Position numbers and translations under genes: made by a program. Below the pieces are notes generated by a model, which worked only from the letters and a program-made list of their open reading frames with translations, did no database searches and had not been told where the DNA came from. A stretch of DNA of 5,012 nucleotides from an uncultured Collinsella sp. (GTDB lineage: Bacteria; Actinomycetota; Coriobacteriia; Coriobacteriales; Coriobacteriaceae), in the NCBI GenBank assembly GCA_902478945.1, contig CABSMX010000116.1, positions 1 to 5,012 of the forward strand, written 5' to 3'. The stretch's first letter is position 1. Each line of letters begins with the position of its first letter. This document shows, piece by piece, positions 1 through 4,112 of the stretch.

Positions 1-47
1 GAGATGCAGCGTAGTCTCGTGGGCTCGGAGATGTGTATAAGAGACAG
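1..47. other. Illumina Nextera i7/read-2 adapter (non-biological contig end)
   Basis: These bases are library adapter, not genome. Positions 1-5 (GAGAT) match the end of the P7 oligo, 6-13 (GCAGCGTA) sit where the 8-base i7 index belongs, and 14-47 match the Nextera read-2 transposase adapter, with the 19-bp Tn5 mosaic end at 29-47 (AGATGTGTATAAGAGACAG). From memory the index corresponds to N721 of the Nextera XT v2 set. The pckA reading frame is intact up to base 48 and has no homology-like continuation into the adapter. The mosaic end is a Tn5 transposon end, but here it marks tagmentation during library preparation and not a resident transposon. Confidence 0.97.
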
Positions 48-728
48 GTGCATGGGTAGCACGTCGTCCTCGACGGGCAGTAGGTAATTCATAACGCTGA
101 AGATAGACTTTTTGATTTCGCCGGAGTAACCGGTGCCGGCAACCAAAATCACGCGCTCCTGGAAGTTGATGACCACGGCGGCGCTGGAGTTGAGGCCCTT
201 GATGGCGGGATCGCACTGGTAGCCCGGCGCGGCGAGCACGCAGAAGTCCGGCTCGCCGGTGCGCGCGATTTCGCGGGCGAGCGGACGGGCGAGCATCTGC
301 TTAATAAAGAGCGCCTGGCTGGCACGCTCGCAGGCGACGAGCAGTCGACGCGTGTGGTTGCGGTCGGCGCCCGCCATGCCGCGCGTGACGAACACGTCGC
401 GCTCGTTGAGGTAGTCGACGATACCGGCCTTGATGGTCTCGTAGCTCTCGATCGAAAGCGGGCGGTTGACGGCGCCCCAGGCAATCTTGTCGTGGACATC
501 GGGGGTGTCGACGATAAAGCGATCGTTGGGAGAACGGCCGGTGCGCTCCCCCGTCTCGATCACCAGCGCGCCGTTGGATGCCATGCGGCCTTCTTCGCGG
601 CGGATGGCGTGCTCGACGAGTTCCGCAGCGGGTAGATCGACCAGCAGGCGGGGCTGGTTCTCGGCGGGATCTTCGACCAGCGTAATGCCAAAGTTGGACA
701 GAACTTCTGCAGGGGTAACACCAGGCAT
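48..728 (-). CDS. pckA: Phosphoenolpyruvate carboxykinase (ATP), N-terminal 227 residues, 3' end missing
   Basis: This cytosolic enzyme interconverts oxaloacetate plus ATP with PEP, ADP and CO2, a gluconeogenic or anaplerotic step. The open frame runs from the ATG at 728-726 to the contig end without a stop. Visible family motifs are ETGERTGRSPNDRFIV at about residues 58-73, with the substrate-binding Arg at 65 as in E. coli PckA, and GTGYSGEIKKSIFSVMNYLL at about 198-217, with Tyr201 and the active-site Lys206/Lys207. The fragment ends on Met226-His227, the metal-binding His position. The P-loop (GxSGTGKT) and the C-terminal half, roughly 300 residues of a usual 530-540, are lost. A strong Shine-Dalgarno AAAGGAGG lies at 740-733, four bases before the ATG, and decides the start. 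The GTP-dependent PEPCK family is excluded because its motifs differ. Nothing in the visible part looks broken; the truncation is due to the assembly. Confidence 0.95.
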
Positions 729-732
729 GGGG

Positions 733-740
733 CCTCCTTT
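733..740 (-). promoter_or_regulatory. Ribosome binding site of pckA
   Basis: On the minus strand AAAGGAGG precedes the pckA ATG with a short 4-nt spacer. It is a near-perfect anti-Shine-Dalgarno match and fixes the start codon. Confidence 0.85.
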
Positions 741-769
741 AAAAACGCGACACGCGAACGCGGCGCGCA

Positions 770-785
770 CTTTACTCACGTAAAG
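770..785. promoter_or_regulatory. Inverted repeat in the pckA leader (6-4-6)
   Basis: CTTTAC, four bases, GTAAAG is a perfect 6-bp dyad. It lies 42 to 57 bases upstream of the pckA start codon, between the 803-818 palindrome and the ribosome binding site. It could be an operator or a small leader hairpin. I do not recognise the motif, and a 6-bp dyad may occur by chance. Confidence 0.3.
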
Positions 786-802
786 CCCGTTGTACCCGAT
801 AT

Positions 803-818
803 GCAAAAACGTTTTTGC
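803..818. promoter_or_regulatory. Perfect 16-bp palindrome, LacI/CcpA-like operator candidate upstream of pckA
   Basis: GCAAAAACGTTTTTGC is a perfect palindrome centred on CG, about 82 bases upstream of the pckA start. LacI/GalR-family operators (PurR, GalR, CcpA cre) are also CG-centred, with flanking A and T runs. In those sites a G normally sits at position -6 from the centre, whereas here it is A and the outer GC is shifted one base. It is therefore related in form but not a textbook site. Sugar-responsive control of a gluconeogenic gene would make sense biologically; that is inference. Confidence 0.5.
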
Positions 819-876
819 GGCAACGGCGAAGCGCCCGCCCAACGGTCAAAAATCACAGGCAAGCGGCCCAGCCATT

Positions 877-916
877 GGGGACGCTCTTGAACAGGCAACA
901 ACCAAGGAGTGTCCCC
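877..916. repeat. Imperfect inverted repeat, REP-like hairpin 1
   Basis: GGGGACGCTC at 877-886 pairs with GAGTGTCCCC at 907-916 at nine of ten positions, around a 20-base loop. The single mismatch would be a G/U wobble in the plus-strand RNA (G883 with U910) and an A-C mismatch in the minus-strand RNA. No T run follows on either strand, so it does not look like an intrinsic terminator. It lies 4 bases from a second strong hairpin, and together they resemble a REP/BIME-type pair. Copy number in the genome cannot be seen from here. Confidence 0.5.
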
Positions 917-920
917 GTAT

Positions 921-953
921 GTCGGCACACAAGGAACGTCCCGAAGTGCCGAC
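921..953. repeat. Perfect 8-bp inverted repeat, REP-like hairpin 2
   Basis: GTCGGCAC at 921-928 and GTGCCGAC at 946-953 are perfect reverse complements around a 17-base loop. The loop segment CAAGGAACGTCCCG resembles CAAGGAGTGTCCCCG at the right side of hairpin 1, so the two hairpins may share ancestry. There is no T tract, so terminator function is unlikely. Confidence 0.55.
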
Positions 954-977
954 TACTGAATGGCGCCGCCGAAGATA

Positions 978-994
978 TTGAACAACCTGTTCAA
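978..994. promoter_or_regulatory. Perfect 7-3-7 dyad upstream of the flippase promoter, possible activator site
   Basis: TTGAACAACCTGTTCAA is a perfect 7-bp inverted repeat with a 3-base centre. Its centre at 986 lies about 46 bases before the transcription start expected from the -10 at 1020-1025. The -35 position of that promoter is poor, and such placement is typical of an activator site. A further copy of the half-site TTGAACA is at 887-893. A LexA/DinR box was considered, but GAAC and GTTC are five bases apart here instead of four. Confidence 0.45.
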
Positions 995-1019
995 AAACAC
1001 GAGCAAACGCCGTCGCGTC

Positions 1020-1025
1020 TATACT
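1020..1025 (+). promoter_or_regulatory. -10 element of the flippase gene
   Basis: TATACT is a close match to TATAAT and lies 28 bases before the TTG start codon, which predicts a 5' leader of only about 20 bases. The hexamer 17 bases upstream (ACACGA) does not resemble TTGACA, so the promoter is probably weak or activator-dependent. Confidence 0.45.
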
Positions 1026-1040
1026 AGAGCGCAGCAATAG

Positions 1041-1046
1041 AAAGGA
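1041..1046 (+). promoter_or_regulatory. Ribosome binding site supporting the TTG start of the flippase
   Basis: AAAGGA is followed by a 7-base spacer and the TTG at 1054-1056. This supports the non-ATG start over the internal ATG near 1315. Confidence 0.65.
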
Positions 1047-1053
1047 CTCCGCT

Positions 1054-2634
1054 TTGAGCATTACGCCCCTCGATAGCATCCGCCACGCCATCGCCCGCCG
1101 CAATGGCGTCGCCGGCCCCGCCGTAGCGAGCAGCGGTACCGCAAAGGCCCAGGGCGGACGCATCGAGAACGGGCTCTTCCCCGCCTCGCACACCGCCGAG
1201 GAGCTCGCACGCATCCAGGAGCTGAGCCAGCGCAACGCCGGCGGGCCCGATAGCGGCCAAGCCACACGTCGCCGGCGCGAGCGCGATCGCGAGCCCGGCC
1301 CCATCCACCGCATGGTCAACGCCTGGTGGAACCGCCTGCTCGGCGCTGTCTACGGCGGCGGCTTCTCCACGCAGGAAGCCGAATACGAGGAACACGCCAC
1401 CCGCCGCGACTATCTCTGGAATACCCTGGGCACCGCCGTGTGGGGCTTCGCATTTCCCCTGCTCACCATTGTGTCCACGCAGCTTGTGGGCGCCGAGGAA
1501 GCCGGTAAGTTCTCCATCGCCTTTGTCACCGGCACGCTCATCATGATCGCGTGCAACTACGGCGTTCGCAATTTTCAGGTCTCCGATATCGACGAGAAGA
1601 CGTCCTTTGCCTCCTACCAGCTCAATCGCTGGCTTTGCGGAGCGCTTGCGCTGGCCTGCGGCCTTGCATACAGCAGCGCCCGCGGCTACGACGCGCACAT
1701 GGCGACGATCGGCCTGGGCGTCTACCTCTATAAGGTGATCGACGGCGTGGCGGACGTGTACGAGGGCCGCCTGCAGCAGGCCGATAAACTCTACCTGGCC
1801 GGCATGAGCCAAACGCTGCGCTCCGCCGGCGTCATCGCGGTCTTTAGCGTGGCGCTGTTCTTTACGCGCAGCATGCCCATCGCGGCCATGGCCATGGGTG
1901 TCACCGCCATCGCCTCGCTCGTGCTGGTCACCGCCCCGCTCGCCCTGCTCGAGACCGAAAAATCACGCCGCGTGAGCCTGCGCGAGGTCGGTCACCTGTT
2001 TGTCCAGTGCGCTCCGCTCTTTGGCGCGCTCTTTTTGTTCAACCTTATCGAGAGCATGCCCAAGTTTGTTATGGAAGGCACGCTGGCCTACAAATACCAG
2101 CTGTACTTTAATGCCCTGTTCTTTCCGGCACAGGCTATTTTGCTGAGCATCGGATTTGTCTATAAACCGCAGCTTTTGCGTCTGTCGAGCATTTGGGCGA
2201 ACCCGCGCAAACGCCGCCGTTTTGACTTGATTATTATCGCCGTTATGGCACTGATCGTGGCCATCACCGGCGTGTGCGCCGTATTTATGGCCGGTCCCGG
2301 CATTCCCCTCATGAGCTTTATGTACGGCCTCAACTTTGAGCGCTACCGCACATTGGCGCTGCTGATGGTCGTCGCCGGCGGCGTAACCGCGGCCATCGAT
2401 TTTATCTACGCCATTATCACGGTGCTGCGCCACGCTGGAGACGTCACCAAGATCTACCTGATCTGCTTTGCCGTGAGCGTGGTGCTCCCAGTGATCCTGA
2501 TCAACCTGCTGGGCCTGATGGGTGCCGTCGTGAGCTACCTGGCTATCATGGCCCTACTGCTGGTGCTGTTGATTGTCGAATACGCCCACATTCGCCAACG
2601 CATAGAACGAGCCCGCAACCCGTACGGCGCCTAA
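1054..2634 (+). CDS. MOP-superfamily polysaccharide flippase/exporter-like membrane protein (Wzx-type)
   Basis: The 526-residue protein has about 12 hydrophobic segments, roughly at 122-142, 153-170, 190-206, 215-232, 255-272, 275-297, 315-334, 350-370, 392-413, 433-455, 465-487 and 489-511. The start of the membrane part (RDYLWNTLGTAVWGFAFPLL at about 118-137) and the segment NYGVRNFQVSDIDEKTSF at about 168-185 resemble Gram-positive 'lipopolysaccharide biosynthesis' flippases. By family role it would move lipid-linked saccharide units across the membrane; the substrate is unknown, and no glycosyltransferase genes flank it. Residues 1-118 form a hydrophilic extension with the basic run RRRRERDRE at about 72-80, unusual because family members normally begin close to TM1. 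The TTG start is chosen because AAAGGA at 1041-1046 precedes it by 7 bases and a -10 element lies just upstream. The first in-frame ATG (codon 88, near 1315) would remove much of the extension but has no comparable context. The gene looks intact. Confidence 0.82.
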   Translation: MSITPLDSIRHAIARRNGVAGPAVASSGTAKAQGGRIENGLFPASHTAEELARIQELSQRNAGGPDSGQATRRRRERDREPGPIHRMVNAWWNRLLGAVYGGGFSTQEAEYEEHATRRDYLWNTLGTAVWGFAFPLLTIVSTQLVGAEEAGKFSIAFVTGTLIMIACNYGVRNFQVSDIDEKTSFASYQLNRWLCGALALACGLAYSSARGYDAHMATIGLGVYLYKVIDGVADVYEGRLQQADKLYLAGMSQTLRSAGVIAVFSVALFFTRSMPIAAMAMGVTAIASLVLVTAPLALLETEKSRRVSLREVGHLFVQCAPLFGALFLFNLIESMPKFVMEGTLAYKYQLYFNALFFPAQAILLSIGFVYKPQLLRLSSIWANPRKRRRFDLIIIAVMALIVAITGVCAVFMAGPGIPLMSFMYGLNFERYRTLALLMVVAGGVTAAIDFIYAIITVLRHAGDVTKIYLICFAVSVVLPVILINLLGLMGAVVSYLAIMALLLVLLIVEYAHIRQRIERARNPYGA

Positions 2635-2715
2635 TCAGCTGCCCCCGGTCACCAGAATTTGCGGTGGAATCACCCCGGTTGGGGTCTCGTTGCGGACAAT
2701 ATGCATCACGCAAAA

Positions 2716-2838
2716 CTAAGTGAGTAGACTTTTACCGAATCCCCGACCACGCCAACAAAGCACAAGTCTGTGACCTGCGGCTTTATTGAGGCAAATACGA
2801 TGGGTGCTCAGCATTTCCAAACAAGTCTACTCACTTAG
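2716..2838. repeat. 16-bp perfect inverted repeat bounding a 91-bp non-coding segment
   Basis: CTAAGTGAGTAGACTT at 2716-2731 is the exact reverse complement of AAGTCTACTCACTTAG at 2823-2838. The 91 bases between show no gene. An internal ACAAGTCT at 2762-2769 repeats the ACAAGTCT at 2821-2828. The geometry suits a small non-autonomous element (MITE-like), a paired binding site or a long-range RNA stem. No target-site duplication is apparent directly outside the arms, so a mobile origin is not shown. Confidence 0.6.
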
Positions 2839-2849
2839 CCAGCGGGCAG

Positions 2850-2890
2850 CCAAATGATTATTTAATCCCCGTCCCAGAAAAATCATTTGG
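2850..2890. repeat. 10-bp hairpin with TGGGACGGGG loop motif (copy A)
   Basis: CCAAATGATT at 2850-2859 and AATCATTTGG at 2881-2890 are perfect reverse complements around a 21-base loop. The loop holds CCCCGTCCCA at 2867-2876 (TGGGACGGGG on the minus strand). There is no T tract beyond the stem on either strand. The same ten-base motif lies in the loop of the neighbouring hairpin at 2908-2939. Confidence 0.6.
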
Positions 2891-2903
2891 TGGGCAGAAG
2901 GGC

Positions 2904-2939
2904 AAAAGTAGCCAAAAAGCCCCGTCCCAAATTAGCTAC
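2904..2939 (-). terminator. Probable intrinsic terminator of the phosphoesterase gene (loop motif copy B)
   Basis: Read on the minus strand, GTAGCTAA (2939-2932) pairs with TTGGCTAC (2915-2908) as eight base pairs including one U-G wobble, and TTTT follows at 2907-2904. On the plus strand the same position is a C-A mismatch, so the structure favours minus-strand RNA, matching the phosphoesterase gene that ends 12 bases upstream. The 16-base loop carries CCCCGTCCCA (2920-2929, plus strand) and is large for a terminator; the U run is short. Confidence 0.5.
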
Positions 2940-2951
2940 CCTTTGCACCGA

Positions 2952-3791
2952 TTATTCGCCCGGATTGATGTTCGCGTAGAACTCCGCCCCGTCGTCCAGA
3001 CGCAGGATGCCCACGCGGCCGAACTCGGAACCGGTGGCCGCCGCGCAGTCGATATCGATGCGATCGGGCACACCGGCGGTATCCTCGCCGCCCAGGCGCA
3101 CCATCTGCCCGCGGCCCGACTCCTCATCGAGCCCTGCCAGGCCGCCAACCTCGCAATAACGCCCCAGCGACACCGTGGGCGTGTGGCCGCTCACCACGAC
3201 CGGGCCCTTGCCCTCGGCAGAAAGCAGTCCCGTCGGAGCATCCCAGTAGCCGTGACGAATCCACAGCAAGTCATCGGACGACTGCACGGCGAGCATTTGC
3301 TGCAGCAGCTCGCTATCGGCATCGACCGCTCCCCTGCCGTCGCCGCAATCGACACCATGCTCAAGCAAAAACGCACGCGCCGCCTCGGTCTGAATGCCGG
3401 CGTGCACCAGGAGGTACGGCCGCTCGGCAGTCTCGACCACCGCATAGAGCGGCAGGGCGGCAGCCCAGCGCACCAGCTCCTCGTATGCCTCAAATTCCAT
3501 TTCGTTGAGCTGCTGGCGCGTGGTCCAACCGCCGTTGATATCCCAGGTCTCGGCATCGAGCGGGTCCTGGCCAATGATCGCGTCGAGCATAATCTGCTCG
3601 TGGTTGCCCTTAAGCACGCGAGCGTTGGGCAGCGACCGCACCAAATTGATGACACCGACCGGATCGGGACCGCGGTCGATCATGTCGCCCAGCACATACA
3701 GCGTGTCGTCGGACGTCAGCGAGATCTTGGAAAGGGCCTCGTCCAGCGCGCGCACGTGCCCGTGAGCATCAGATGTCACATAGATCGCCAT
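2952..3791 (-). CDS. Calcineurin-like metallophosphoesterase, PPP/PrpA-type serine/threonine phosphatase family
   Basis: The complete 279-residue protein has the full two-metal phosphoesterase signature: DAHG (Asp8, His10), GDMIDRG at 35-41 (Asp36, Asp39, Arg40), GNHE at 62-65 (Asn63, His64), LLVHAGI at 127-133 (His130) and SGHT at 201-204 (His203). LLWIR at 175-179 is typical of the bacterial PPP branch that includes PrpA/PrpB-like phosphatases and ApaH. It is probably cytosolic, as there is no signal peptide or membrane segment. The substrate cannot be read from the sequence: phosphoprotein phosphatase is the usual annotation, while diadenosine tetraphosphatase or another phosphodiesterase role is possible. 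The ATG at 3791-3789 is preceded by AAAGG with a 6-base spacer. A promoter candidate lies at 3867-3895 and a terminator candidate just beyond the stop. It converges with the flippase gene and diverges from the antiporter gene, so it is probably transcribed alone. Confidence 0.9.
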   Translation of the reverse strand: MAIYVTSDAHGHVRALDEALSKISLTSDDTLYVLGDMIDRGPDPVGVINLVRSLPNARVLKGNHEQIMLDAIIGQDPLDAETWDINGGWTTRQQLNEMEFEAYEELVRWAAALPLYAVVETAERPYLLVHAGIQTEAARAFLLEHGVDCGDGRGAVDADSELLQQMLAVQSSDDLLWIRHGYWDAPTGLLSAEGKGPVVVSGHTPTVSLGRYCEVGGLAGLDEESGRGQMVRLGGEDTAGVPDRIDIDCAAATGSEFGRVGILRLDDGAEFYANINPGE

Positions 3792-3838
3792 GGAACGCCT
3801 TTCCCTGCATTACGGCCGAAGCCCGATGCCACGACTAA

Positions 3839-3855
3839 AACTTCAAGTTGAACTT
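3839..3855. promoter_or_regulatory. Alternating dyad in the phosphoesterase leader
   Basis: AACTT-C-AAGTT-G-AACTT consists of two overlapping 11-bp palindromes sharing the central arm. It lies directly downstream of the transcription start predicted (about 3860) for the minus-strand promoter. It could be an operator overlapping the start of transcription or two mutually exclusive small hairpins. I do not recognise the motif. Confidence 0.35.
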
Positions 3856-3866
3856 AAACGTTACCC

Positions 3867-3895
3867 ATTGTACTCCGTTGCAATAAAGCTGGAAA
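3867..3895 (-). promoter_or_regulatory. Promoter candidate for the phosphoesterase gene
   Basis: On the minus strand TTTCCA (3895-3890), a 17-base spacer and TACAAT (3872-3867) form a reasonable sigma-70-type pair: four of six matches at -35, five of six at -10, optimal spacing. It predicts a leader of about 70 bases. Confidence 0.45.
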
Positions 3896-3900
3896 GTACC

Positions 3901-3990
3901 GCAAGCCGCCAACGGTCGCCAGCGGCCGCCAGCACGCCCCGGAAACCCCGCGCCACCAGCACCAACGCCCCAACCAGCGCCGCCCGCGCC
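3901..3990 (+). other. C-rich, nearly T-free block upstream of the antiporter gene
   Basis: By direct count these 90 bases contain 48 C, 23 G, 18 A and a single T. The block consists of short variations on GCC, CCAGC and CCAAC. If the antiporter transcript starts upstream of it, it would be a C-rich and weakly structured leader, the type of composition seen in Rho-loading (rut) sites. It may instead be simple-sequence drift. No protein is supported. Confidence 0.35.
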
Positions 3991-4095
3991 CCGGCCTCGT
4001 GTCGAAAATGCGAACACACACGGCCCGACCCCATAAACCCACCACCTTTGGGTACAAATAACCGCAGACAATCGACCGTGCCACGCCAACCACCC

Positions 4096-4100
4096 AGGAG
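4096..4100 (+). promoter_or_regulatory. Ribosome binding site of the antiporter
   Basis: AGGAG precedes the ATG at 4113 by 12 bases, somewhat longer than the usual 5-9. No better-placed start codon in this frame lies between the two. Confidence 0.5.
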
Positions 4101-4112
4101 CGGACACTATCC

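Larger units (their letters stand above)
729..1053. other. Intergenic region between divergent pckA and flippase genes, rich in dyads
   Basis: This stretch has no convincing gene; the short open frames in it have no recognisable product and lack good ribosome binding sites. It holds five inverted repeats, listed separately: 770-785, 803-818, 877-916, 921-953 and 978-994. It also holds a -10-like hexamer for the rightward gene at 1020-1025. I did not find a convincing -35/-10 pair for pckA. The best candidate on the minus strand is TTGCCG, 16 bases, TATCGG, which would put the 803-818 palindrome inside the spacer, but the -10 is weak. Confidence 0.7.
2635..2951. other. Convergent intergenic region with repeats, no gene
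   Basis: No coding frame is supported between the convergent stop codons at 2632-2634 and 2952-2954. Close to the flippase end there are small hairpins: GGTG-GAAT-CACC at 2663-2674 and an overlapping ACCCC-GGTT-GGGGT at 2672-2685. Neither has a T run, so I cannot name a convincing intrinsic terminator for the flippase. The rest is occupied by the long inverted repeat at 2716-2838 and two hairpins with a shared loop motif at 2850-2890 and 2908-2939. Confidence 0.7.
3792..4112. other. Divergent intergenic region, no gene
   Basis: The region separates the phosphoesterase and antiporter starts. The phosphoesterase side holds a promoter candidate at 3867-3895 and a dyad at 3839-3855. The middle holds a C-rich block at 3901-3990. 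Towards the antiporter a -10-like TACAAA is at 4053-4058, but no acceptable -35 precedes it. A 108-codon plus-strand frame crosses the region (3790-4116), but it has low-complexity composition and no ribosome binding site, and I do not call it. Confidence 0.65.

Noticed and set aside
29..47. Tn5 mosaic end suggesting a transposon insertion
   Set aside because: It is embedded in the complete Nextera adapter with index and P7 bases, so it derives from library preparation.
149..499. 116-codon minus-strand open frame rich in Ser, Arg and Thr
   Set aside because: It overlaps pckA in another frame; the pckA frame shows clear family motifs.
978..994. LexA/DinR SOS box
   Set aside because: GAAC and GTTC are separated by five bases; LexA boxes in Gram-positives need four.
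1024..1812. 262-codon minus-strand open frame
   Set aside because: It is antisense to the flippase, has no recognisable motifs, and fits a GC-driven shadow.
2672..2685. Intrinsic terminator of the flippase (ACCCC-GGTT-GGGGT)
   Set aside because: It has a 5-bp stem with no T tract after it; it is too weak to call.
2850..2939. CsrA/RsmA binding loops (GGA in hairpin loops)
   Set aside because: The GGA match is minimal, and the site is at a 3' end and not over a ribosome binding site; there is no sign of a CsrA system here.
2943..3851. 302-codon plus-strand open frame
   Set aside because: It is antisense to the phosphoesterase, whose minus-strand frame has all catalytic motifs. Long antisense frames are expected in high-GC genes.
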